Assembly (NCBI RefSeq): GCF_008727925.1
Contig: NZ_VTWT01000012.1
Span: 1 to 64,000, forward strand
DNA from: Adhaeribacter soli
GTDB lineage: Bacteria > Bacteroidota > Bacteroidia > Cytophagales > Hymenobacteraceae
Direction of reading: 5' to 3'
DNA length: 64,000 nucleotides
Part shown: piece by piece, positions 1 through 7,850 of the stretch
Numbering within the stretch: position 1 is the stretch's first letter
How the letters are laid out: each line of letters begins with the position of its first letter
Position numbers and translations under genes: made by a program
The notes under the pieces: generated by a model
Seen by the model: the letters and a program-made list of their open reading frames with translations, nothing else
Database searches by the model: none
Told to the model about the DNA's origin: nothing

Positions 1-76
1 GACTTGCTAATATCTATGCTTAGGAAAAATCCCACTCAACAATTCAGCTTGATCCGAAATTTCCTTAGCTGGAAAT

Positions 77-113
77 AAAAAAAAGCCCTTTGCTGCTATA
101 GCAAAGGGCTTTT
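77..113 (-). terminator. Rho-independent terminator of the first tRNA pair
   Basis: A 14-bp stem (81-94 with 100-113, core AGCCCTTTGCT) has a 5-base loop and, read on the minus strand, runs into a T tract from the A run at 77-84. It lies just downstream of the tRNA-Leu 3' end at 124. Near-identical hairpins occur at 1027-1058 and 2374-2406, each beside a tRNA-Leu 3' end or remnant. Confidence 0.85.
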
Positions 114-123
114 TAAGAATTTG

Positions 124-207
124 TACCAGGAGCGGGACTTGAACCCGCACGTACTTGCGTACACAAGATTTTAAGTCTTGCGTGTCTACCAGTTTCACCA
201 TCCCGGC
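124..207 (-). tRNA. tRNA-Leu (anticodon TAA), copy 1
   Basis: On the minus strand the gene starts GCCGGGA and ends TCCTGGT-A, giving a 7-bp acceptor stem with two G-U pairs. The anticodon loop reads CTTAAAA with anticodon TAA, the variable arm is long as in class II tRNAs, and the T arm is GCGGG-TTCAAGT-CCCGC. The 84-base length suits leucine. The 3' end is followed by CA, so a full CCA is not encoded. It is cotranscribed behind tRNA-Gly; an identical copy is at 2417-2500. Confidence 0.97.
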
Positions 208-279
208 ATATAGTCGAAAGTGGAAGCCTTCGGACTATATCAAAAAACAAAGACGTTACTTGCGCAACGTCTTATTCTC

Positions 280-355
280 TGGAGCGAAAGACGGGGTTCG
301 AACCCGCGACCTCGACCTTGGCAAGGTCGCGCTCTACCAACTGAGCTACTTTCGC
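280..355 (-). tRNA. tRNA-Gly (anticodon GCC), copy 1
   Basis: On the minus strand the gene reads GCGAAAG ... CTTTCGC-T-CCA, a perfect 7-bp acceptor stem with an encoded CCA. The D arm contains AGCTCAGTTGGTAGAGC, the anticodon is GCC and the T arm is GCGGG-TTCGAAC-CCCGT. It is the promoter-proximal member of a two-tRNA transcript that continues into tRNA-Leu. An identical copy lies at 2573-2648. Confidence 0.97.
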
Positions 356-480
356 GTTTCAACCAGCCCTAGCGGCCAATTGTGATACAAAGATACACGC
401 TTTTTTTCAGATGTCAAGAACCTGTAAAAAAAATCTGTTATTTTTTTTTACAACTCCGTGCTGTTGCTGGCTACTGCCCT

Positions 481-903
481 TTAACTGTTACTTTCCGCTT
501 TAAGCCAGGTCAGGGCGCTTTCCAGGTTGGCGAAGTTCTGCAACTCAAAACCGGCGCCCATTTCGTTTCTTACCTGCTGGTTGTGTTTCTTGAAATTCTC
601 CTCGATCCCGGCAAAGGGGCTAAAAATGCGGGCTACCTTTTCGATGCCGGCGTACATGAGGCCGCTGAAAAGCAGCTCGGAGATATACCGGTAATCGGAT
701 TCGGACAGGTTGTTGTAATTGGAACCGGAATCGATGATCAGTTTTTTTACCTTGAATTTTTCGATGGTATCGATCAGGAGGGTGAAGGTGTACTGAAAAT
801 CGCGCGGCATGAACCGGTCGTTATTGGGCCAGCGGGCATACAGAGCCGCCGCCTCCTCGTAGTACCGCAATTCTACTAAATTCGATAAATTTAACTCCTG
901 CAC
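481..903 (-). CDS. Hypothetical protein, possible SpoIIAA/STAS-like fold
   Basis: A 140-residue protein with an ATG start and no signal peptide or membrane segment. The order of predicted elements (a strand-like VKKLIID stretch near residues 54-60, then helices and an ALTWLK C-terminal helix) resembles the small SpoIIAA/STAS-like proteins common in Bacteroidota, but I see no diagnostic motif, so this is only a suggestion. It lies upstream of tRNA-Gly copy 1, between the two copies of the duplicated cassette, and codes in the same direction as the tRNAs. Base composition matches the chromosomal background, unlike the AT-rich gene at 1366-2247. It may be an old neighbour of the tRNA locus rather than imported cargo. 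Confidence 0.6.
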   Translation of the reverse strand: MQELNLSNLVELRYYEEAAALYARWPNNDRFMPRDFQYTFTLLIDTIEKFKVKKLIIDSGSNYNNLSESDYRYISELLFSGLMYAGIEKVARIFSPFAGIEENFKKHNQQVRNEMGAGFELQNFANLESALTWLKAESNS

Positions 904-1026
904 GAAATGGAAACTATTCTAAAGCATAGGGCTAAGATATTAGCTCTTTGGAATGAACCTAAAGCTGGCAGCTAAGTTAGGCTTTTTAGCCTAAATCAAC
1001 TCGATGATCAAGGGGATAGTAGACAC

Positions 1027-1058
1027 AAAAGCCCTTTGCTGTATAAGCAGAGGGCTTT
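1027..1058 (-). terminator. Degenerate third copy of the tRNA-locus terminator
   Basis: The stem 1027-1040 pairs with 1046-1058 and has the same AGCCCTTTGCT core as the hairpins at 81-113 and 2374-2406, with a GTATA-type loop and one altered pair. It precedes the orphan tRNA-Leu fragment at 1069-1093, so it belongs to a third, decayed copy of the terminator plus tRNA 3' end unit. Confidence 0.7.
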
Positions 1059-1068
1059 AAAAATTTTG

Positions 1069-1093
1069 TACCAGGACCGGGACTTGAATCCAC
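1069..1093 (-). pseudogene. Orphan tRNA-Leu 3'-end fragment (att-like)
   Basis: Plus-strand TACCAGGA followed by CGGGACTTGAA matches the acceptor and T-loop end of both intact tRNA-Leu genes with single-base changes; similarity stops after about 25 bases. The upstream TTTTG and the terminator at 1027-1058 are also shared. The T stem no longer pairs well, so this is not a working tRNA. A lone tRNA 3' end facing an intact tRNA about 1.35 kb away is the usual trace of site-specific integration, but a decayed tandem duplication would look similar. Confidence 0.7.
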
Positions 1094-1365
1094 TAGGTAA
1101 AAACAAATAGGCGCAATACGTTTAAATCTTGATATTCTAATTTCTGACAACTGCTGACTCAAACCTTGGTTCAAGCTGATTTTACTAATTTAGTAAAGTA
1201 TTTATTGCCTCAGAATTTTCAGGCGGCTAGAAGGCTACTGACTCATTTACCGATTCGGCATCACTTAGAAGTTTTGCTGTCAGAGCATCAAACCATCTCC
1301 TTGTCAAATTTTTCTAAAGCTTTATTTAACATTCAAATTCACTAGATTTTTAATGGGCATTTGGA
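1094..1365. other. AT-rich gap between the tRNA remnant and the TIR-like gene
   Basis: No open frame with coding character and no RNA gene was recognised. A weak palindrome TTTACTAATTTAGTAAA lies near 1181-1197. The AT-rich composition matches the adjacent gene at 1366-2247 rather than the chromosome. Confidence 0.5.
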
Positions 1366-2247
1366 TTACTTCGTTCTGAAGATATCTCTAACAACTCGGG
1401 AAACTAAATTCCTTGAGATTAAGGTATTCTTCTTATTAAATTCAGATTGCACATATTCCGCTATTCTCTCAACTACCTCATGATTTTCCCCATCACTTCT
1501 TTTAATATTATTTAGCAAAATATATTTAACAGCTATTTCCTTGGCCTCAAGGGCTGCTTTTCCTGCTGAAGAAGCGTAAACATCAACATTTTCATCAAAC
1601 CCTAAAGGATTATTATTAGAAGATTTTTTCCAGGTATATAAATCTTGCCTTAATTCTTCAAAGGACTTCATAATTAATTCCAAACCCGAGACTTCTTTAT
1701 CCTCAATTTTGGAAGCCTTATAATTCCCGAAGTGGCCTAGAAATGTTGTATACTCAGAATTCTCTACTGACTTTTTATAAGTACTTACAAGCTTAAGTTT
1801 TAGGTTTTCCTTAAACCCTTCTATTAGATTATATCTCAAATCACGAGGATAATCCAAATGTTCAATTGGTGATGTATCAAATGAGTATCCAGTTAAATCA
1901 TCTTTAATAATGATTGTTGGTTTGTCAAATGCGAGCCTTAAACCCAACTCAAACATTACATTTGGGTTTTTCTCACTAACATCACAAACAACTATGTTAC
2001 TATTATAAATATTGCTAATAATTCTATTCTGAATAACACCAACGTCGGAGCCATCACTCACCAAATTTGGTTCGAAACCGGCTCCTTCAATAATATCGTA
2101 AAGAATGCTCTTTACATCGACCCAGTGCTCTTTAGACAGCCCTCCAATTGCACTAATAGGCATTATGATTCCACACGTAGGCTTCTTAACTTCAGCAGAA
2201 GCAATATTCTCAGTAGGTTCAGCTTTATTATTTGGCATAATAAACAT
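1366..2247 (-). CDS. TIR-like / nucleoside-deoxyribosyltransferase-fold protein, putative defence effector
   Basis: A 293-residue soluble protein. Residues 23-120 have a Rossmann-like pattern: strand CGIIMPI (25-31), helix, strand near EPNLVS (59-64), a helix with VIQNRIISNIY, then NIVVCDVSEKNPNVMFELG (84-102) and KPTIIIKDD (109-117). The NxxFELG stretch, with Glu100, sits where TIR NADases and nucleoside 2-deoxyribosyltransferases carry their catalytic glutamate. That family link is from memory of such proteins, not a search. The C-terminal half (130-293) is helical and unrecognised. ATG codons at residues 1 and 4 are both possible starts. The gene is markedly AT-rich, stands alone, and lies between an orphan tRNA-Leu 3' end and an intact tRNA-Leu. 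A role in anti-phage abortive infection is inferred; a non-immune nucleotide hydrolase is possible. Confidence 0.75.
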   Translation of the reverse strand: MFIMPNNKAEPTENIASAEVKKPTCGIIMPISAIGGLSKEHWVDVKSILYDIIEGAGFEPNLVSDGSDVGVIQNRIISNIYNSNIVVCDVSEKNPNVMFELGLRLAFDKPTIIIKDDLTGYSFDTSPIEHLDYPRDLRYNLIEGFKENLKLKLVSTYKKSVENSEYTTFLGHFGNYKASKIEDKEVSGLELIMKSFEELRQDLYTWKKSSNNNPLGFDENVDVYASSAGKAALEAKEIAVKYILLNNIKRSDGENHEVVERIAEYVQSEFNKKNTLISRNLVSRVVRDIFRTK

Positions 2248-2373
2248 TTCTTAAATAACACTGAGCAGGAAAGTTAAAGATATTTTCCTTTATTTTAACA
2301 ACACTACTGCAACTCTTTATAGGAAATTTTCAGAAGACAGGCAATCAGCTAAAACGATAGGGAATTGAAACAA

Positions 2374-2406
2374 AAAAGCCCTTTGCTGCAGGAGCAAAGG
2401 GCTTTT
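2374..2406 (-). terminator. Rho-independent terminator of the second tRNA pair
   Basis: The stem 2374-2387 pairs with 2393-2406 with a GCAGG loop and has an A run (T tract on the minus strand) at 2372-2377. It matches the terminator of copy 1 except in the loop and would end the tRNA-Gly/tRNA-Leu transcript. Confidence 0.85.
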
Positions 2407-2416
2407 AAGAATTTTG

Positions 2417-2500
2417 TACCAGGAGCGGGACTTGAACCCGCACGTACTTGCGTACACAAGATTTTAAGTCTTGCGTGTCTACCAGTTTCACCATCCCGGC
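2417..2500 (-). tRNA. tRNA-Leu (anticodon TAA), copy 2
   Basis: Identical to the gene at 124-207: class II tRNA with anticodon TAA and the same acceptor and T arms. Its 3' end faces the TIR-like gene and the orphan 3' fragment at 1069-1093, which is the geometry of an element inserted at the tRNA 3' end. Confidence 0.97.
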
Positions 2501-2572
2501 ATATAGTCGAAAGTGGAAGCCTTCGGACTATATCAAAAAACAAAGACGTTACTTGCGCAACGTCTTATTCTC

Positions 2573-2648
2573 TGGAGCGAAAGACGGGGTTCGAACCCGC
2601 GACCTCGACCTTGGCAAGGTCGCGCTCTACCAACTGAGCTACTTTCGC
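2573..2648 (-). tRNA. tRNA-Gly (anticodon GCC), copy 2
   Basis: Identical to the gene at 280-355, with a perfect acceptor stem, anticodon GCC and encoded CCA. It is the first gene of the second tRNA pair. Confidence 0.97.
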
Positions 2649-2689
2649 GTTTCAACCAGCCCTGTCGGCCAATTGTGATACAAAGGTAA

Positions 2690-3130
2690 TACAAATACTT
2701 CACACTTGTCAAGCGTGCCGGTAAAAAAAAATCGCTACCCCGCTCCTATCAACTGATTTTCAGGCAGAAAAAATTACTACAGCTGATCTTACGCAAGTTT
2801 TCTGAGGTCCCCCTTTGGAGGTAAGGCCGTTTCATTCTACGAAACTCTCCCCTTCAGGGGAGCCGGAGGGGTGTTTACATCTGCTGATACTTATCAAATA
2901 ACGTGTTTACACCCCTATAATCCCCTCAAGGGGATAGTCAATAGCCAGAATGAACACCACTGTCTTTGGAGGGGGTAGGGGGAGGATTACATTATTTGAT
3001 CAAAATACTTATCAGCTAATTCTCCTAACCTCCCCCTGCCCTCTCTCCTTTGTCGAGACAGGCTCTCCAAAGGGGGACTTTTCTCCTGCTTGTGTAACGG
3101 GAGCAGCACTACTTCACAAGCATACGGTTT
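2690..3130. other. Repeat-rich intergenic region, no gene
   Basis: The stretch carries several degenerate C/G-rich blocks of the CCCCTTTGGAGG / CTCCCCTTCAGGGGAG type (2811-2870, 2915-2940, 2968-2990, 3027-3080) in both orientations. Related blocks recur at 6131-6171, and similar C-rich hairpins occur at 23361-23404 and 23935-23975. The short open frames here are translations of these repeats and have no coding character. Confidence 0.6.
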
Positions 3131-3137
3131 CATAAAA

Positions 3138-3170
3138 AAACCTGTGAGGTCTTGAAGACCTCACAGGTTT
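3138..3170 (-). terminator. Terminator of mutS (CCTGTGAGG palindrome family)
   Basis: A perfect 16-bp inverted repeat (3138-3153 with 3155-3170, core CCTGTGAGGTCTT) has a one-base centre and an A run at 3134-3140 that gives a T tract on the minus strand, 20 bp beyond the mutS stop. Related palindromes occur at 51238-51264 and 51296-51331. Confidence 0.8.
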
Positions 3171-3190
3171 CGATAAGGTTTTAGAAGGTT

Positions 3191-5833
3191 TTAGCTCACC
3201 GGCTGTTTCTTTTGCTTTAGCAGCAACTGCAGCTCGTTTAGTTTCAGCAGCGCTTCTACCGGCGTGAGGCTGTTAATATCCATTTGCTGCAGCTGCTCTT
3301 TGAGGCGTTCCAGGGCCGGATCGGCAGGTTCGAACATGCTGAGCTGGATACTGGCTTTCGGTACGCTTTGCAGTTTTTCGTTTTCTTCCGGATGGGCTAC
3401 TTTTTCCTGCTCCAGGTGGTGCATAATTTCGTTTGCGCGCAACACTACGCTGTTCGGCATACCGGCCATTTGCGCTACGTGAATCCCGAAACTGTGCGCG
3501 CTGCCGCCTTCCACCAGCTTCCGCATGAAGAGGATCTTGCCGCCGGCTTCGCGTACGCTTACGTTAAAGTTCTTTACCCGCGGCAGGTCTTCGGCCAGCT
3601 GGTTCAGTTCGTGGTAGTGGGTGGCGAAAAGGGTTTTGGCGCGGGCTTTCGGGTTGTTGTGCAGGTGTTCTACAATAGCCCAGGCAATGGAAATACCGTC
3701 GTAAGTGCTCGTGCCGCGGCCAATTTCGTCCATTAAAACCAGGCTCCGGTCCGAGAGGTTATTCAGGATGCTGGCCGTTTCGGTCATTTCCACCATGAAG
3801 GTACTTTCACCTTTGCTCAGGTTGTCGGAAGCACCTACGCGGGTGAAGATCTTGTCGATGATGCCTACTTCAGCGGCTTCGGCGGGCACGAAGGAACCGA
3901 TCTGGGCCATGAGCACAATTAAAGCCGTCTGGCGGAGCAAAGCACTTTTACCGGCCATGTTCGGACCGGTAATAATAATAACCTGCTGCTCGTCGGTGTC
4001 GAGGAAAATGTCGTTCGGAATGTAGCTTTCGCCGGCCGGCAACTGGCGCTCAATAACTGGGTGACGGCCCTTTTTGATGTTCAGGGTTTTGGTGTCGTTC
4101 ACTTCCGGTTTTACGTAGTGCTGCTTGATGGCTGTGGCAGCAAAAGAGCTCAGACAGTCGATCACGGCAAGGGCTTTGGCGTTCTGCTGGATCTGCATGA
4201 CGTAATCCTGGGCGGTGAGCACAATTTCGTTGTAGAGCTGCTGCTCAATGGCAAAAATGCGGTCTTCGGCGTTCAGGATCTTTTCTTCGTAGGTTTTCAG
4301 CTCTTCGGTAATGTAGCGTTCGGCATTTACGAGCGTTTGCTTCCGGATCCACTCCTGGGGCACTTTATCTTTGTGCGCGTTCGAAACCTCCAGGTAATAG
4401 CCAAAAACCTTATTGTAAGCAATTTTCAGGGAAGAAATACCGGTGTTCTTTACTTCGCGCTGTTGCAGCTGCAGCAGGTAATCTTTGCCGGAGAAAGCGA
4501 TCTTGCGCAATTCGTCGAGCTCGGCATGGATGCCGTCCTGAATGATGTTGCCCTGGTTCGGGAGCATCGGCGCTTCTGGCTTGATCTTGTTTTTGATCTC
4601 GTCGCGAATCTCTTCGCACGGAATCAATTGTCCGCCTAGTTTATTCAGGGCTTTTATTTCACTGCCTAAAAGCAGTTCGCGGATCGGCATGAGAGCATCC
4701 AGGGCTCTGGCCAGTTGCAGCATTTCGCGCGGATTGATCCGTTTAACGGCCACCTTAGAAATAAGGCGCTCCAGGTCGTTGATCTGTTTCAGGTTCTGCA
4801 CAATTTCCTGCAGCAGGTCCGTATTCTGGGTCAGGGCCTCTACCGTATCTAAGCGTCTTCTGATCTGGGCACTTTCCTTTAAAGGCAGCACTACCCATTT
4901 TTTCAGCAACCTCGCGCCCATGGGCGTTACTGTGTGGTCGAGTACCTGAATAAACGGCACGCCTTCGGCATGTTGCGGCTGAATAAGCTCCAGGTTGCGC
5001 ACGGTAAAGCGGTCGAGCCACACGTATTTGTCTTCTTCCAGGCGCGAAATGGTGGCAATGTGGCGAATGTCGGAGTGCTGGGTTTCGGCCAGGTAATGCA
5101 GCACGGCGCCGGCCGCAATAATGCCTTCCTTCAGGTTCTCGATGCCGAAGCCTTTCAGGGACGTGGTGCCGAAATGGCGGGTCAGGGTTTCGTAAGTATA
5201 ATCGAAGCTGAAAACCCATTCGTCGAGCCCGTAAGAGCAGTAATCGTTGCCGTAATTTTCGGTAAATGTGCCTTTGGCCTGTTTGCAGTAAAGGATCTCG
5301 GAAGGCGAAAAACTGGAGATCAGCTTGCCGATGTAATTCAAATCGCCTTGCGCGGCAATAAATTCGCCGGTGGAAATATCGAGGAAGGAAATGCCGGTTT
5401 CGTGCTTGCCGAAATGAATGGCCGCCAGGTAGTTGTTGCTTCTTCTTTCCAGTACCTGATCGTTGAAGGAAACGCCGGGCGTAACCAGTTCGGTGATGCC
5501 GCGCTTTACGATCCCTTTTACCGATTTCGGATCTTCGAGCTGGTCGCAAATGGCCACCCGTTCGCCGGCACGCACCAGTTTCGGCAGGTAATTATCCAGG
5601 GAATGGTGCGGGAAACCAGCCAGGGCGGTTTCGGAAGCGGAACCCGCGCCGCGCTTGGTCAGCACGATGTCCAGGATCTTGCTTGCCTTTACCGCATCTT
5701 CGCCGAAGGTTTCGTAAAAGTCGCCGACGCGGAACAGCAGCAAAGCACCCGGATGCTGGGCTTTGATGGCGTTGTACTGTTTCATTAAGGGCGTTACGTT
5801 GGCTTCGGCGGTGGCTTTCATTTCTTTAGACAT
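3191..5833 (-). CDS. mutS: DNA mismatch repair protein MutS
   Basis: MutS recognises base mismatches and small loops and starts methyl-independent mismatch repair with MutL. The protein is 880 residues, normal for MutS1. The N-terminal mismatch-binding domain has the Phe-X-Glu motif in GDFYETF (about residues 37-43). The ATPase domain has Walker A GPNMAGKS (about residue 621), the STFMVEM segment, Walker B LVLMDEIGRGTST and the ATHYHEL switch. I chose ATG at 5831-5833 (MSKEMKATAE), which matches the usual N terminus; a TTG three codons upstream would add three residues. It appears to be transcribed alone and ends at the palindromic terminator at 3138-3170. No MutL gene is in the window. Confidence 0.97.
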   Translation of the reverse strand: MSKEMKATAEANVTPLMKQYNAIKAQHPGALLLFRVGDFYETFGEDAVKASKILDIVLTKRGAGSASETALAGFPHHSLDNYLPKLVRAGERVAICDQLEDPKSVKGIVKRGITELVTPGVSFNDQVLERRSNNYLAAIHFGKHETGISFLDISTGEFIAAQGDLNYIGKLISSFSPSEILYCKQAKGTFTENYGNDYCSYGLDEWVFSFDYTYETLTRHFGTTSLKGFGIENLKEGIIAAGAVLHYLAETQHSDIRHIATISRLEEDKYVWLDRFTVRNLELIQPQHAEGVPFIQVLDHTVTPMGARLLKKWVVLPLKESAQIRRRLDTVEALTQNTDLLQEIVQNLKQINDLERLISKVAVKRINPREMLQLARALDALMPIRELLLGSEIKALNKLGGQLIPCEEIRDEIKNKIKPEAPMLPNQGNIIQDGIHAELDELRKIAFSGKDYLLQLQQREVKNTGISSLKIAYNKVFGYYLEVSNAHKDKVPQEWIRKQTLVNAERYITEELKTYEEKILNAEDRIFAIEQQLYNEIVLTAQDYVMQIQQNAKALAVIDCLSSFAATAIKQHYVKPEVNDTKTLNIKKGRHPVIERQLPAGESYIPNDIFLDTDEQQVIIITGPNMAGKSALLRQTALIVLMAQIGSFVPAEAAEVGIIDKIFTRVGASDNLSKGESTFMVEMTETASILNNLSDRSLVLMDEIGRGTSTYDGISIAWAIVEHLHNNPKARAKTLFATHYHELNQLAEDLPRVKNFNVSVREAGGKILFMRKLVEGGSAHSFGIHVAQMAGMPNSVVLRANEIMHHLEQEKVAHPEENEKLQSVPKASIQLSMFEPADPALERLKEQLQQMDINSLTPVEALLKLNELQLLLKQKKQPVS

Positions 5834-6213
5834 AAGTATCAAGACACAAGTATCAGGACAATTCTGGTACCTGAACTCGGTTTTCTAAAAACACATTTTT
5901 GGCTTTTTTAGATCAAAACCATAGGGTTTTCTGAAACGGAGATGCAAGATACAGGCATTTCAGGTAATTTTAAGGCGGGAAAGGGAATTTGTGCGGAAAA
6001 GGCGGATTGCAAATCCGAAGCTCGGTGCTTCGGGATTGCAAATCCCGAAGAGCGGAAATGCTTCTGTAGCGTATGCAGCGCAGGGTTTAAACCCTGCGCT
6101 ACATACGCTACAAAAGGCTTCGATAATTCTCCTGACCTCCCCCCTACCCCCTCCAAAGGGGGACTTTCGGGAATGCGTAAAACAATTAACAATCAGCAAT
6201 TAACAATCAAAAT
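5834..6213. other. Intergenic region with three hairpins
   Basis: It separates the divergent mutS and methyltransferase genes. Palindromes include CGGATTGCAAATCCG (6003-6017), a 24-bp hairpin around GATTGCAAATC (6027-6050), the GTAGCGTA palindrome at 6066-6111 and a C-rich CCCCTCCAAAGGGGG block at 6131-6171. The near-tandem ACAAGTATCA motifs beside the mutS start and AATTAACAATCAGC motifs before 6214 are low-complexity repeats. No gene seen. Confidence 0.6.
6066..6111. repeat. GTAGCGTAGGGTTTAAACCC palindrome family, copy 1
   Basis: An inverted repeat centred at AGGGTTTAAACCCT with arms extending through GTAGCGTATG on both sides and one extra base in an arm. Other copies are at 25626-25655 and 37433-37480. 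Confidence 0.85.
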
Positions 6214-6747
6214 ATGACAGGGCGCAAGCTTTCGATGGAGGAACTGAACCGCGATTCGGTAGAAGAGTTTAAACAGAAGCAGAAAACGCCGATCGTGCTG
6301 GTGCTGGACAATGTGCGGAGCCTGAATAACGTGGGTTCGGCTTTCCGGACGGGCGATGCGTTTGCGGTGGAGAAGATTTATCTGTGCGGCATTACGGGTA
6401 CGCCGCCAAACAAGGAAATCAACAAAACGGCCTTGGGCGCTACCGAATCGGTGGATTGGGATCATGCCAGTGAAACGCCGGAATTGTTGCAGAAACTGAA
6501 AGCTGATGGGTTTAAAATTCTGGCGGTGGAACAGGTTAGCAACAGCGTTTCTTTAAAAGCGTTTCAGCCAGAAATGGGCCAGAAATATGCGTTGGTTTTC
6601 GGGAACGAGGTTTTCGGGGTGGAGGAAGCTGCCCTTGCGTTGGCCGATACTGTGCTGGAAATTCCGCAATTCGGCACCAAGCATTCGCTTAATATTTCGG
6701 TGGCCTTGGGAATTGTGGTTTGGGATCTGGTGAGTAAGCTTTCCTGA
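6214..6747 (+). CDS. SpoU/TrmH-family RNA 2'-O-methyltransferase
   Basis: A 177-residue SPOUT methyltransferase that transfers methyl groups from S-adenosylmethionine to ribose 2'-OH in tRNA or rRNA. The diagnostic motifs are present: LDNVRSLNNVGSAFRTGDAF (about residues 35-54), then GNEVFGVEEAAL (about 129-140) and IPQFGTKHSLNISVALGIV (about 149-167), which form the trefoil-knot SAM site. It lacks the N-terminal substrate-binding domain of RlmB/TrmH, so the target nucleotide cannot be read from sequence. The ATG at 6214 follows a short AT-rich repeat and is the first in frame. It is monocistronic, divergent from mutS. Confidence 0.9.
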   Translation: MTGRKLSMEELNRDSVEEFKQKQKTPIVLVLDNVRSLNNVGSAFRTGDAFAVEKIYLCGITGTPPNKEINKTALGATESVDWDHASETPELLQKLKADGFKILAVEQVSNSVSLKAFQPEMGQKYALVFGNEVFGVEEAALALADTVLEIPQFGTKHSLNISVALGIVVWDLVSKLS

Positions 6748-6790
6748 TTTACGATTTTTAATTGACGATTTTGGGCATTTTAGCTGGGAA

Positions 6791-7016
6791 CCGTCAGCTA
6801 AAGCATTCGGGAATGAAATTTCTTCTTTTGACTTTTTGGCCCTGAAAACATAACGTTTTTCATTGCCGGAAATGCGGGAAAATCTGCAAGGGAATGGGCA
6901 CCCACAAGGGGCGCCCCTACGTTCGGCAAAATTCTATTTTAAAAAAATCCTGAAAATCAATAAAATCCTGAAAATCGTGTTCAGACAATTTCATTCCCGT
7001 CTGCTTTCGCTGACGG
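6791..7016. repeat. Inverted pair of CCGTCAGCTAAAGCAGACGG-type repeats
   Basis: CCGTCAGCTAAAGCATTCGG with GAATG (6791-6815) and the inverted CATTCCCGTCTGC plus TTTCGCTGACGG (6992-7016) flank about 180 bp. Other members of this family are at 11516-11540, 11590-11626, 15001-15026 and 43141-43196. The enclosed sequence has no recognisable gene. Confidence 0.7.
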
Positions 7017-7022
7017 AAAAAC

Positions 7023-7056
7023 AAAAGCCCGGTTCAGATTTATGAACCGGGCTTTT
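7023..7056 (-). terminator. Rho-independent terminator of the TerC-like gene
   Basis: A perfect 14-bp stem (7023-7036, 7043-7056; core AGCCCGGTTCA) with a 6-base loop and A/T tracts on both sides, 20 bp beyond the stop codon at 7076. It could work in both directions. Confidence 0.88.
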
Positions 7057-7075
7057 ACTTTCAAATTATTTCAGC

Positions 7076-7840
7076 TTAATCTAAGTCGATGGTTTCGCGG
7101 AGTTCTACTGGTTTGGTTTTCTTGCGGAGGCGCATGTTCAGTAATTCTACGGCCAGCGAGAAAGCCATGGCGAAATATACGTAGCCTTTCGGAACGTGCT
7201 GGTGCAGGGATTCCAGTATGAGCATAAAACCGATCATGATCAGGAAGGAAAGCGCCAGCATTTTAATGGTAGGGTGTTTGTTTACAAAGTCGCTTATCGC
7301 TTTCGCAAAAACTAGCATCACGCCCATGGAAAGGATTACGGCAATGATCATAATGGTTACGTGCTCTACCAGACCTACGGCCGTTAAAATAGAGTCGAAA
7401 GAGAAAACGATATCGATCAGGATGATCTGGAAAATAACTTTACTCAGGCTGTGCGCCACTTTCTTAATGGTGTGTTCTTCTTCCTCGCCTTCCAGTTTGC
7501 CGTGAATTTCGGTGGTACTTTTAGCGATCAGGAACAAGCCGCCAAAGAACAGGATGATGTCCCGGCCGGTAACGCCAAAATCTTCGATGCCGAAAGGCAG
7601 ATCGAGCGTAAAGAGCGGGTCTTTCATGGCCACGATGTGCGAAATAAAGAGCAACAGAATCACCCGGAAAACCAGCGCGCACATCAAACCAATGGTACGA
7701 GCCCGGCCTTGCTGTTCGACCGGCAATTTTCCGGCTACAATGGAAATAAAAATAATATTATCGATCCCCAACACAATTTCCATTAAGGTCAGGGTTACAA
7801 GGCTTATCCAGGTATTCGGGTCAGCAAAAATTTCAAACAT
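7076..7840 (-). CDS. TerC-family integral membrane protein
   Basis: A 254-residue inner-membrane protein with about seven hydrophobic segments. The two family signatures are present: [13 protein letters not shown] (about residues 20-32) and [14 protein letters not shown] (about 143-156), each with the intramembrane acidic residues conserved in TerC/YkoY proteins. A charged cytoplasmic loop [10 protein letters not shown] lies between them. The family has been linked to metal (Mn2+) export and tellurite resistance; which applies here cannot be told. No ter stress-operon genes are nearby, so a metal homeostasis role is the more likely one. The start is the ATG at 7838-7840; the gene stands alone with its own terminator. 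Confidence 0.9.
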   Translation of the reverse strand: MFEIFADPNTWISLVTLTLMEIVLGIDNIIFISIVAGKLPVEQQGRARTIGLMCALVFRVILLLFISHIVAMKDPLFTLDLPFGIEDFGVTGRDIILFFGGLFLIAKSTTEIHGKLEGEEEEHTIKKVAHSLSKVIFQIILIDIVFSFDSILTAVGLVEHVTIMIIAVILSMGVMLVFAKAISDFVNKHPTIKMLALSFLIMIGFMLILESLHQHVPKGYVYFAMAFSLAVELLNMRLRKKTKPVELRETIDLD

Positions 7841-7850
7841 GCTTATTTTG

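Larger units (their letters stand above)
120..392. repeat. Direct repeat copy A: tRNA-Leu/tRNA-Gly cassette
   Basis: This block of about 273 bp recurs at 2413-2685 at a constant offset of 2293 bp. It covers both tRNA genes, the 72-bp spacer and about 37 bp beyond tRNA-Gly. By eye the copies are identical through both tRNAs and the spacer and differ only at two bases near 371-372 (AG against GT). The spacer holds a perfect 8-bp hairpin (AAGACGTT/AACGTCTT). Such near-identity implies recent duplication or ongoing gene conversion. Confidence 0.95.
2413..2685. repeat. Direct repeat copy B: tRNA-Leu/tRNA-Gly cassette
   Basis: Second copy of the 120-392 block, same orientation. Similarity ends after GATACAAAG at 2685, where the flanks diverge (GTAATAC here against ATACACG in copy A). 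Its left edge includes the TTTTG preceding the tRNA 3' end and, with small indels, the terminator. Confidence 0.95.

Noticed and set aside
2365-2678. Two open frames (90 and 76 codons) across the tRNA genes
   Set aside because: They read through structural tRNA sequences and terminators on the opposite strand; the same frame appears in the first cassette.
2950-3135. 61-codon frame in the C-rich repeats
   Set aside because: Translation of the CCCCTTTGGAGG repeats without coding signal.
4934-5788. 284-codon open frame on the strand opposite mutS
   Set aside because: It is a shadow of a strongly conserved coding gene in a GC-richer region and has no recognisable motif or upstream signals.
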